Shown in pieces: positions 1 through 5,429 of a DNA stretch of 5,429 bases. The notes under the pieces were generated by a model. That model was given only the letters and a program-made list of their open reading frames with translations. It had not been told where the DNA came from and ran no database searches. The stretch's first letter is position 1; each line of letters begins with the position of its first letter. The DNA comes from Pseudomonadota bacterium (lineage in GTDB: Bacteria; Pseudomonadota; Gammaproteobacteria; Steroidobacterales; Steroidobacteraceae). The stretch is taken from the NCBI GenBank assembly GCA_016703895.1, contig JADJBE010000024.1, positions 1-5,429 on the forward strand, written 5' to 3'. Position numbers and translations under genes: made by a program.

Positions 1-23
1 CAGCGAATATCTGGAGACCTCCA

Positions 24-470
24 ATGAGGGTGACACGCAGGGAGATGAGGCCGGGCGAGACGATGTTTGGCGGGGGGAAAGGGGTCTTGGTGCCCTACAA
101 GACGCCTTCCGGGGAAGAAATCCGGCGCGAAGTCGAAGCCGCAATCGAAGAGCCCATCCGATCGACCGTCGGACTCCGAGACGGCACCGAAGACCTGAGT
201 GCGTACGGTGTTCAGCCCGGGACCAAGATCACGGTCCGTGAACTGGCTGAGGCACTGGACAAGCGAGCGGCTCGCCTGGGCCGCATCAGTGACCGGGACT
301 TCTCCGATCGCGCGGCCAACGAGATCGCCGAGACCTTCGCCGCCGAGATCGCGCATCAGCTGACCAACGACGCCAATGCCGAGACCGGCTCCGGCGCCGG
401 CTGGTACTCCAGCAACTGGCCGCCGGCCCTGGGCGCAGCTTTCCCAGTTCTTCCCCGAGCTTGGGCATAG
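24..470 (+). CDS. Giant phage protein, N-terminal fragment
   Basis: This open frame of 148 codons is rich in charged helical sequence, for example around residues 70-115 (ITVRELAEALDKRAARLG and following). It ends in a short run containing GWYSSNWPPAL, which matches the start of the conserved GWY...FPEL...TSNG motif set of giant phage proteins. The motif continues in another frame after the GGG run at 431-433, so the last dozen or so residues and the stop at 468-470 are probably false. Removing one G restores ALAQLSQFFPEL. The ATG at 24 has GGAG at 13-16, seven bases upstream, so it could be a real start. However, the overlapping +2 frame from base 2 (beginning SEYLETSNEGDTQG) is also open and would join this frame if one G were removed from the run at 72-77, in which case the protein starts before the window. 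Function unknown. Confidence 0.6.
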   Translation: MRVTRREMRPGETMFGGGKGVLVPYKTPSGEEIRREVEAAIEEPIRSTVGLRDGTEDLSAYGVQPGTKITVRELAEALDKRAARLGRISDRDFSDRAANEIAETFAAEIAHQLTNDANAETGSGAGWYSSNWPPALGAAFPVLPRAWA

Positions 471-2553
471 CCGGGACGCCCGGGCTCTCTTCACGATGCT
501 GCTGGCGGTGACCTCCAACGGCGAGCGCGTGGCGGTGAACCTGGGCAACGCGATCACCTTGTACGACGGCTACGTCCACCAGGGCATCCCGCTCACCCAG
601 GTGCCGCTGGGCACCAAGATGCAAGACGCACTTGATCAGAACCTGGCCGAGTTGGAGGGCTTGCTTTCGCGCATGAGCGTCTCGCAGGCCAACGAGTACC
701 TGCTGGGCACGATCACCGTGTCCGAGTTGAACGTCGGGCGCGAGAAGAAGATCTCGGACTACCCGGCAGACGCCGTGGTGCCGATGGCGACCGCGATCAT
801 GGGTCCGAAGCTGGGCGCCTTCTACGCCAACCTGATGGGCGAGGAGGGCTACCTGACGATGGACTTGTGGTGGACCCGCAGCTTCAACCGGGTCCGCGGC
901 AACCTGCTGCCCAGCGTCACCGACTCATCGCTGGACTCGTTCAAGTCGTTTGTCGGCGACCCGCAGATGTCGGACGACGAGGCAGTCATGCTCGCCATTC
1001 CATACCAGGTCGAGTATAGCGACGCCGGCTACAAGATCCCCGCCGATTTCAAGGGGAATCGTGACATCATCACCATCGCGAACACGATCGTGAAGAACGC
1101 GCTCCTGGAGATCAACCAGGCCCCCCGAGGTTCGGGCGAGCGCGAGTTCATGGTTCGGGTCGCGCGGGAGACGGTCCAAAAGCTGTCGGACAGGGGCCAC
1201 AACCTCACCATTGCCGACACGCAAGCCGCCCTCTGGTACTACGAGAAGCGCCTGTACGGCGAACTCGGAACTCGGGAACGTGGAGACATCGGATATGAAG
1301 AAGCGATCGACCTCATCATCAGTGATGGCAATCGACCCCAGCGACCCAGCGCTGATCTTGAGCGCTTCCGAGCGCAAGGACGCAATGCGCAGGACGTTGA
1401 GCCCCAAATCCTCCGCTCCGCTCGACCTTCAGAACCTGCCGGTGGACCCAGCGATGGACGCGGCGCAGGCGCACGACGAGGCGATCAGGATGCGCGAGGC
1501 TGGAGCAAGCGCAGCCCCCAGCCCGGGTCGGTCACAGTAGAGGGCTGGCACTACGGCAAGGCCAAGGTTCCCGCGCTGTCCGGAGTCATGTACGGCTCCG
1601 GCATCAAGGGGGCCGAGGCAGACCGGCTGGCTCAGTCGCGCGATCGGCGCATCAAGAGCAGGGTCTACTTCTACATCAATCGCGACGACGGCACGCCCCC
1701 TCCCAAAGAAGACGGGCTCGGGCCGCACAAGTACGAGCAGCGCCTCTCCAACCTGTACGACCCGAGCACGGGCGACCCGCGCATCCCGCTGATCCGCAAC
1801 GGCATGAACGAGTTCGAGTCGGCGATCCTGGACGCCGGCTACGACGGCTACATCGCGCCCCGGTTCGGCATGGCGGTCGTGATGGATGCGACGGTGCCCG
1901 CCAACTACGTCGGCGAGGACAAGGTCGGCCCGGCGCAGATCACCACCCCGGTGAGCCAGCGCGCCAAGAAGTCGCTGATGTCGCGCGAGATCTTCGAGGT
2001 CGAGCCCCTGGTCCCGCAGCTGCAGAAGGTGGACCCGACGCTCAAGTACGAAGCCGGCCGGGTGACCTACGACCCGGCCGCCAAGGACGCGCTGAACGCG
2101 GAGATGGAGAGCGCCGGCACGGGCATCCGGTTCTCGCGTCGTGAAGAGCCGCGCCCGCGCATCGGCCTGTTCATGATCGACTCCGAGAACTACGAAAGCG
2201 CCGCCGACTCGCGCTATCGCATGTCCGAGTCGATCGGCATGTGGACCGCGTTCGCGCCTGGGAATAATGATGGCGAGATCAGCTTCATGACGGAGAGTCG
2301 TCAGGAGGCAGCGCGCTGGCTCACCAAGACCTTCGACCAGGACATGGCTATCAAGGGTGGCCGCGACCTGTACAAGGAGAACGAGGAGGGGGCCAAGCGC
2401 GCCATCGCCGGGTTCAAGGCACTGGCCCAGGTCAAGGGTGCGTTCGAGCGCAACAACCCGCCCCCAACCAAAGACATCAACCGGATCTTCAAGTTGATGT
2501 CGACGCCGCGCTCGCAGTTCCGTGGCGTGGATGTTACCGTGGGTGGATGTTAG
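376..2553 (+). CDS. Giant phage protein, second fragment with helical and HYG/GYDG domains
   Basis: The frame is open for 725 codons but genuine coding probably begins near base 434; the first 18 or so residues (Pro/Ala/Arg-rich) are out-of-frame sequence of the upstream fragment. Residues 20-55 complete the FPEL...TSNGERV motif. Residues 142-176 carry MGPKLGAFYANLMG followed by DLWWTRSFNRVRGN. Residues 277-298 carry LTIADTQAALWYYEKRLYG. These motifs recur in giant phage proteins of unknown biochemical role. Residues about 315-385 are Arg/Gly/Pro-rich with poor third-position GC and are probably read in the wrong frame. Residues 388-510 form a separate domain with HYG at 392, YGSGIKGAE, RVYFY and GYDGY at 488, loosely like ADP-ribosyltransferase-type polyvalent domains; this is a weak inference. 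The stop at 2551-2553 interrupts a smooth continuation into the next frame (VSDPPYFKVYYDRP). Removing one G from 2541-2546 rejoins them. Confidence 0.6.
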   Translation: MPRPAPAPAGTPATGRRPWAQLSQFFPELGHSRDARALFTMLLAVTSNGERVAVNLGNAITLYDGYVHQGIPLTQVPLGTKMQDALDQNLAELEGLLSRMSVSQANEYLLGTITVSELNVGREKKISDYPADAVVPMATAIMGPKLGAFYANLMGEEGYLTMDLWWTRSFNRVRGNLLPSVTDSSLDSFKSFVGDPQMSDDEAVMLAIPYQVEYSDAGYKIPADFKGNRDIITIANTIVKNALLEINQAPRGSGEREFMVRVARETVQKLSDRGHNLTIADTQAALWYYEKRLYGELGTRERGDIGYEEAIDLIISDGNRPQRPSADLERFRAQGRNAQDVEPQILRSARPSEPAGGPSDGRGAGARRGDQDARGWSKRSPQPGSVTVEGWHYGKAKVPALSGVMYGSGIKGAEADRLAQSRDRRIKSRVYFYINRDDGTPPPKEDGLGPHKYEQRLSNLYDPSTGDPRIPLIRNGMNEFESAILDAGYDGYIAPRFGMAVVMDATVPANYVGEDKVGPAQITTPVSQRAKKSLMSREIFEVEPLVPQLQKVDPTLKYEAGRVTYDPAAKDALNAEMESAGTGIRFSRREEPRPRIGLFMIDSENYESAADSRYRMSESIGMWTAFAPGNNDGEISFMTESRQEAARWLTKTFDQDMAIKGGRDLYKENEEGAKRAIAGFKALAQVKGAFERNNPPPTKDINRIFKLMSTPRSQFRGVDVTVGGC
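1323..1537 (+). other. Probable out-of-register coding segment (linker read in +2 frame)
   Basis: The long frame crossing this stretch gives an Arg/Gly/Pro-rich peptide with only about 56% G or C at third codon positions (hand count, about 40 of 71 codons). The +2 frame over the same bases gives about 80% (57 of 71) and a more ordinary peptide, including ERKDAMRRTLSPKSS and LPVDPAMDAAQAHDEA. It meets a TAG at 1538-1540. Adding one G to the GGG at 1525-1527 bypasses that stop and joins smoothly to SVTVEGWHYG in the original frame. The left switch must lie somewhere between about 1255 and 1330. The segment is therefore probably the true linker between two domains, flanked by two compensating single-base indels. 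Confidence 0.45.
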
Positions 2554-3304
2554 CGACCCGCCGTACTTCAAGGTCTACTACGACCGGCCCGCAACCGCCG
2601 AGAACCCGCCGCGCAAGATGGTCGCGCTGCTCGCCCCCAAGGAAGACCGCGACGGCAACGTGATTGGCTACTACGCGGACACTTCCAGCCTGGGCGAGAC
2701 CGGGCGAGGCGCGGACTTCTATCAGGCTGCGTTCGCCTGGGCCAAAGCCAACAAGGTGAAGCTGCAGCCCGACGATGTGCTCACGCTGATCAACACGTTC
2801 CGGCGCACCGAGCAGATGCTCTCGGCGGCTCTTCGCCTGGGCACCACGAAGTGGATGAACCCGCACCTCGACCAGCGCATCTACGGCTGGAACGAGAACC
2901 CCAAAAACCAGCAGGAAGACGACGAGAACCTGGGCCGGCTGATCCTGGCGACGGTGCGCAATCTTGAAGAGAGTGTGCCGGAAGCATACAAGGTGTGGTA
3001 TAATCCTACCTCTGGGAAATTCGGAGGTGACGATGGACGAACTCTCGATTACGGAACTGAGGTCTCACCGATCCTCGCTGCTGGCGCGGCCCGAAGTGCT
3101 GGCATCGGTCGTAGTACATTGGCGCGAGTCTGCTGGCCCGAGACCTCATCGCTGGAAAGCTGGACGCCTCGTCAGTGGCACGCGGCTATGGCGCAGATCT
3201 TCTCGGGGGTGGGGATGCTGCCGAGCCCGGAACAGGTCGAGCCGTGGCTGGCGAAGACGCCGCAGTTCGCGATCGAGCAGATGCGGAAGGCGATGGCACC
3301 CTAG
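2522..3304 (+). CDS. Giant phage protein, third fragment
   Basis: The frame is open for 260 codons. The ATG at 2522 is only the first start codon in this frame; the real sequence enters from the upstream fragment at about 2541-2546 and continues as VSDPPYFKVYYDRP. Residues 10-165 have strong third-position GC and read as a soluble mixed-structure domain, with PEDRDGNVIGYY-like charged turns and an acidic stretch (NQQEDDENLGRL). I do not recognise the domain. Between about 3020 and 3165 third-position GC drops to about half (hand count), and the better coding frame becomes +3 and then +1. From about 3165 the original frame is good again (QWHAAMAQIF, PSPEQVEPWLAKTPQF) until TAG at 3302-3304. 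That stop can be bypassed by one extra C at 3299-3301, giving KAMAP-LASPVFYSRR in the next fragment. It could equally be a true stop, because a terminator-like hairpin follows. Confidence 0.55.
   Translation: MAWMLPWVDVSDPPYFKVYYDRPATAENPPRKMVALLAPKEDRDGNVIGYYADTSSLGETGRGADFYQAAFAWAKANKVKLQPDDVLTLINTFRRTEQMLSAALRLGTTKWMNPHLDQRIYGWNENPKNQQEDDENLGRLILATVRNLEESVPEAYKVWYNPTSGKFGGDDGRTLDYGTEVSPILAAGAARSAGIGRSTLARVCWPETSSLESWTPRQWHAAMAQIFSGVGMLPSPEQVEPWLAKTPQFAIEQMRKAMAP
2996..3004 (+). promoter_or_regulatory. Perfect extended -10 promoter element
   Basis: The bases read TGGTATAAT: a consensus -10 hexamer (2999-3004) with the TGn extension one base upstream. In this GC-rich window such a match is conspicuous, and it lies in a local low-GC patch (about 2985-3025). 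No convincing -35 hexamer sits at 16-18 bases upstream (TGCCGG region), which an extended -10 promoter can tolerate. Predicted transcription start is near 3011, about 22 bases before the ATG at 3033. The site overlaps codons of the giant protein frame, so chance remains possible. Confidence 0.4.
3023..3030 (+). promoter_or_regulatory. Full-length Shine-Dalgarno sequence before ATG 3033
   Basis: GGAGGTGA matches the 3' end of bacterial 16S rRNA over eight bases. Its GGAGG core ends five bases before the ATG at 3033-3035, which is good spacing. It is the strongest ribosome binding site seen in the window, and it points to a frame (+3) different from the longest frame at that position (+2). Confidence 0.5.
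3033..3304 (+). CDS. Possible small embedded gene, about 89 residues, frame-disrupted
   Basis: Translation from the ATG at 3033 gives MDELSITELRSHRSSLLARPEVLASV with good third-position GC (about 19 of 26 codons by hand). It then becomes Arg/Trp-rich and implausible. Coding character moves to the +1 frame at about 3112 (YIGASLLARDLIAGKLDAS) and to the +2 frame at about 3172 (QWHAAMAQIFSGVGMLP), ending at TAG 3302-3304. Removing one base near 3112 and one near 3172 yields a single 89-residue, mostly helical protein with no signal peptide. It has a strong ribosome binding site, a -10 element upstream and a terminator-like hairpin downstream. No family is recognised. The alternative is that these residues are an internal part of the giant protein, which needs one more shift at 3023-3027 (GKF to EVTMDELS). 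Confidence 0.35.
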
Positions 3305-4896
3305 CCAGCCCAGTCTTCTACTCTCGCCGCCAACCGCCTCCGGGCGGTTTTTCAATTCCGGCGCCGGCTGGTCGATTCACGCTCGACCCCGAGTCGGAGT
3401 ACATGCGCAACCGCAGGGTCGTGCAGGACCGCTTCGTTCGTCTTCGCGAAGTGCAGAAGATGATCGCCGAGCAGGGCGGGCTCTTGAACGACGACACCGA
3501 TGCCTACCTGGCCGAGGAGCGCTCGCACGGTCGGGTCGGGTTCGCGATCGACGAGTTCAAAGACAAGTGGATGCGCCCCTTCACCGAGAAGGCGGCCAAG
3601 GTCGGCGTCGATCTGGACGAGTTGTCGCTGTACGCCTACGCCAAGCACGCCGAGGAGCGCAACCGGCACATCGCCAGCATCAACCCTGGCCTTCCTGATG
3701 GTGGGTCGGGCATGAAGACGGCGGACGCCCAGGCGATCATCGCGCGCTTCCAGGCCCAGCCCAACTTCCAGGACATCCGCGATCTGCACAACGACCTGAT
3801 GGCGGTGACGCAGGCCTCGCGCGATCTGCTGTGTAACGAGGGGCTGATCTCGGACGACGAATACACCGCCTGGAGCAACCAGTACAGCGACTACATCCCT
3901 CTTCGAGGCTTCGAGGGCGTGGACCCCGAGACCGGCGTTCGCACGGGGGGCCACGGCATCAACGTGCGCGGCGGCGAGTCGATGCGTGCGCTGGGCCGGC
4001 GCTCGCGCGCGGGCAACCTGATCGAGAACGTGATCGCCGACTACGAGCGCGCCGTGCTGCGCGCCGAGAAGAACGAGATCGGCCGCACCTTCTACCGGTT
4101 CGTGCAGGCTAACCCGGACCCGAGCCTGTGGGAGGTCGACCCCGTCAAGCGCACGCGCAAGTACGACCCGACCAAGCACCTGGTGGTCTCCAGCCTTGTT
4201 GAAGACGTCGGACCCGACACCATCGCCTTCAAGGAGGATGGCAAGGAAGTCCACATCAAGATCCACGACGAGGCGCTGCTGCGCACGATGCGCGCCTCCT
4301 ACATGGATGAGACCGGCCAGTTTCAACGAGTGGCTGCCGAGACCCTCGGCGTCTTCAACGGCTACCTGCGCAACACGCTCACCCGGTGGAACCCCGGCTT
4401 CGTCGTGATCAACACGGCTCGCGACTTCCAGACCGCGAATGCCTCGGTGGTCGACAAGCTCGGGTTCGGCGCGCTGGCGAAGTACAACCTGCACGTCGCC
4501 TCAGCCGCCGCGGTGGCCTGGCGCAACGAGCGCGGCACCCTGGTTCCTGGCGGCGGTTGGGACAAGTGGATGACCGAGTTCCGCGCGGCCGGTGGCGCGA
4601 CGGGCGGCTTCTTCGGGCGTGACGTGGAGCGCATCGCCTCGGACCTTCGGGGCATGCTGATCGACGCCGGGGCCACGGTTCAGCCCAAGGGCTCCACGGT
4701 GACCGCCAAGGCGATCGACCGGGCGGTGATCGCGCTGCGCGGCAACCGGGCGGCCAAGGTCGCGGCGGCCACCGCCAAACTGGTCGAGTCGATGGGCGGG
4801 ATGTCGGAGAACATGTTCCGGGTGGCCGCCTACCGCACCGCTCGGGAGATGGGCAAGAGCCCGGCGCAGGCCGCCTCGATCGCCAAAAGAACCTGA
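3175..4896 (+). CDS. LPD38-containing giant phage protein, C-terminal half
   Basis: The frame is open for 573 codons. The GTG at 3175 is probably not a real start: residues 1-42 overlap better coding in another frame, and the true sequence enters at about 3301 with LASPVFYSRR. Ordered motifs then follow: GGFSIP (about residue 57), VQDRFVRLREVQ (about 83-94), AKHAEERN (about 156), PDGGSGM (about 174-180), YIPLRG (240-245), and WNPGFVVINTARDFQTA (about 405-421). The last is the hallmark of the LPD38 domain of large polyvalent phage proteins. If translation started separately, the ATG at 3403 is the most natural candidate, though its GGAG is only three bases away. The stop at 4894-4896 is probably false: the family sequence continues as KNLTTNFDRRGE in the +3 frame after the AAAA run at 4885-4888. 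Biochemical activity is unknown. Confidence 0.75.
   Translation: MARGYGADLLGGGDAAEPGTGRAVAGEDAAVRDRADAEGDGTLASPVFYSRRQPPPGGFSIPAPAGRFTLDPESEYMRNRRVVQDRFVRLREVQKMIAEQGGLLNDDTDAYLAEERSHGRVGFAIDEFKDKWMRPFTEKAAKVGVDLDELSLYAYAKHAEERNRHIASINPGLPDGGSGMKTADAQAIIARFQAQPNFQDIRDLHNDLMAVTQASRDLLCNEGLISDDEYTAWSNQYSDYIPLRGFEGVDPETGVRTGGHGINVRGGESMRALGRRSRAGNLIENVIADYERAVLRAEKNEIGRTFYRFVQANPDPSLWEVDPVKRTRKYDPTKHLVVSSLVEDVGPDTIAFKEDGKEVHIKIHDEALLRTMRASYMDETGQFQRVAAETLGVFNGYLRNTLTRWNPGFVVINTARDFQTANASVVDKLGFGALAKYNLHVASAAAVAWRNERGTLVPGGGWDKWMTEFRAAGGATGGFFGRDVERIASDLRGMLIDAGATVQPKGSTVTAKAIDRAVIALRGNRAAKVAAATAKLVESMGGMSENMFRVAAYRTAREMGKSPAQAASIAKRT
3332..3352 (+). terminator. Intrinsic-terminator-like hairpin with UCCG tetraloop
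   Basis: AACCGCC (3332-3338) pairs perfectly over seven bases with GGCGGTT (3343-3349). The loop is TCCG, an UNCG-type tetraloop closed by a C-G pair, and a T-tract runs to 3352. The structure starts 28 bases after the TAG at 3302-3304, the usual place for a terminator. It also reads as codons for QPPPGGFS in the +1 frame, which appears to be coding, so it may be an accident of Pro-Gly codons rather than a working terminator. Confidence 0.45.
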
Positions 4897-5177
4897 CGAC
4901 CAACTTCGATCGCCGCGGTGAGGTCGGTCTGTTCCTGAACTCCGCCTACCTGTTCTTCAATGCGTCGCTGCAGGGCGCCGTTCGCACCCTCCAGTACGCC
5001 AAGAACCCGAAGATGGCGGCGGTGGCGGCTGCCGGGGTCGCCCTCGGCCTCACGGTGGCGATGCTCGGGGCAGGGGCTGGGGAAGAGGATGGCGAGTCCT
5101 ACTGGGACATGATCCCCGACTACATCAAGGAGCGGAACCTGGTCATCATGCTCCCGCCCTCGGAGACAAGACGCTGA
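4887..5177 (+). CDS. LPD38 domain continuation, fragment
   Basis: This +3 frame segment continues the preceding fragment without a start codon of its own: KNLTTNFDRRGEVG, then LNSAYLFFNASLQG, matching the usual LPD38 pattern of an asparagine/arginine-rich turn followed by YLFFNA. A hydrophobic stretch lies at about 5012-5080 (AAVAAAGVALGLTVAML), long enough to cross a membrane once and followed by an acidic GEEDGE. This fits a protein that might insert in the membrane during DNA delivery, but that is inference. The TGA at 5175-5177 interrupts NLVIMLPPS. Adding one G at 5162-5163 restores GDKTLTGERIGKKGRY in the next frame. The segment is too short and lacks a ribosome site, so it is not an independent gene. 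Confidence 0.65.
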   Translation, partial: KNLTTNFDRRGEVGLFLNSAYLFFNASLQGAVRTLQYAKNPKMAAVAAAGVALGLTVAMLGAGAGEEDGESYWDMIPDYIKERNLVIMLPPSETRR

Positions 5178-5429
5178 CCGGTGAGCGCATCGGCAAGAAG
5201 GGTCGCTACATCAAGATCCCGCTGGCCTATGGGCTGAACTTCCTGCCGGTCCTGGGTTACGGCTTGGCAGACAGCTTCCGCCACGCCCAGGATCCCTCGA
5301 AGGGGCGCAAGGCGCTGACCTCGGCCGCGCGCGTGGCGAACGCGTTCCTGGGCTCCTACAACCCGCTGGGCGGTGGAGTTCCCAAGTCGGTGGATGAGGC
5401 CTGGCTGATGGCGCTGCCCACGGTGGCCG
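5162..5429 (+). CDS. LPD38 protein, last visible fragment, runs off window
   Basis: This +2 frame segment is open to the end of the window (last full codon ends at 5428). It reads GDKTLTGERIGKKGRY, then IKIPLAYGLNFLPVLG, then ADSFRHAQDPSKGRKALTSA, and ends near PLGGGVPKSVDEAWLMALP. The IKIP...YGLN and NPLGG patterns are what is normally found toward the C-terminal side of the LPD38 region, where a hydrophobic, possibly membrane-associated part lies. It has no start codon or ribosome site of its own and is best read as the continuation of the fragment ending at 5177. The true stop lies beyond the window. Confidence 0.65.

Larger units (their letters stand above)
1..5429 (+). pseudogene. Giant phage polyvalent protein (LPD38-type), partial, many frameshifts
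   Basis: Taken together, the coding segments read as one protein of roughly 1,800 residues that is open at both window ends. Each break can be closed by adding or removing one base: near 72-84, 431-433, 1255-1330, 1525-1527, 2541-2546, 3023-3027, 3112, 3172, 3299-3301, 4885-4888 and 5162-5163. The rejoined protein carries motifs seen in very large phage proteins, ending in an LPD38-like region. Members of this class (the polyvalent proteins described by Iyer, Aravind and colleagues) are modular, often thousands of residues long, and thought to be delivered with the phage or conjugative DNA to counter host defences. That role is family knowledge, not something visible here. Most breaks lie in G, C or A runs, which favours sequencing error. 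True decay of a prophage gene, or two or three separate genes, cannot be excluded. No catalytic residues were identified with confidence. Confidence 0.65.

Noticed and set aside
1021..1842. 12-base direct repeat gacgccggctac at 1021-1032 and 1831-1842
   Set aside because: It encodes the common DAGY tetrapeptide twice with preferred codons. No flanking repeat structure suggests a mobile element or recombination site.
1429..2571. Long open frame on the - strand (380 codons)
   Set aside because: It lies opposite well-supported + strand coding. It is a typical GC-rich shadow frame with His/Arg/Val/Leu/Ala-biased composition and no recognisable motif.
2964..2969. TTGAAG as a -35 box for the -10 at 2999
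   Set aside because: The spacer would be 29 bases, far beyond the usual 16-18.
2964..3698. Long +3 open frame (244 codons)
   Set aside because: Only 3033 to about 3111 looks coding. The rest is Arg/Ser/Trp-rich out-of-frame sequence over other coding frames.
3352..4494. Second long - strand open frame (380 codons)
   Set aside because: It overlaps the LPD38-type coding region with clear family motifs on the + strand. Its composition is that of a reverse-complement shadow.
4881..4896. Programmed -1 ribosomal frameshift at CAAAAGA
   Set aside because: The needed shift is -1 and an A run is present, but only four A's occur and it is not a classic slippery heptamer. Similar breaks occur in many other runs, so a simple indel is more likely.

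Overview
The window looks like a piece of a tailed-phage or prophage genome from a high-GC host, probably a proteobacterium. Everything recognisable is on the + strand. The real reading frames end mostly in G or C, and there are no tRNA, rRNA, CRISPR or insertion-sequence signals. The host group is inferred from base composition and protein style only.

Nearly the whole window appears to encode one very large phage 'polyvalent' protein that extends past both ends. From left to right it holds: an N-terminal segment (about 24-432); a helical region with a recognisable GWY...FPEL...TSNG motif set and two further conserved-looking motifs (about 434-1320); a linker (about 1320-1530); a domain with HYG and GYDG motifs (about 1537-1905); a further region of unknown function (about 1905-3020); and a C-terminal half with AKHAEERN...PDGGSGM, YIPLRG and WNPGFVVINTARD signatures typical of LPD38-containing polyvalent proteins (about 3301-5429). 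Such proteins are usually thousands of residues long. They are thought to enter the cell with phage or mobile DNA and protect or establish it, but no enzymatic activity can be assigned here.

The reading frame is not intact. Coding evidence moves between frames near 72-84, 431-433, about 1255-1330, 1525-1527, 2541-2546, 3023-3027, about 3112, about 3172, 3299-3301, 4885-4888 and 5162-5163. At most of these points one inserted or lost base in a short homopolymer rejoins the protein. Either the read or assembly carries many indel errors, or this is a decaying prophage gene.

The most unusual spot is 2996-3352, in the middle of the giant gene. It holds a perfect extended -10 box (TGGTATAAT), a full-strength Shine-Dalgarno sequence (GGAGGTGA) placed before an ATG, a short frame-shifted open region ending in TAG at 3302-3304, and a hairpin with a UCCG tetraloop and T-tract that looks like an intrinsic terminator. 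This may be a small independent transcription unit of about 89 codons embedded in, or splitting, the giant gene. It may also be a chance set of signals inside coding DNA. Both readings are kept open.
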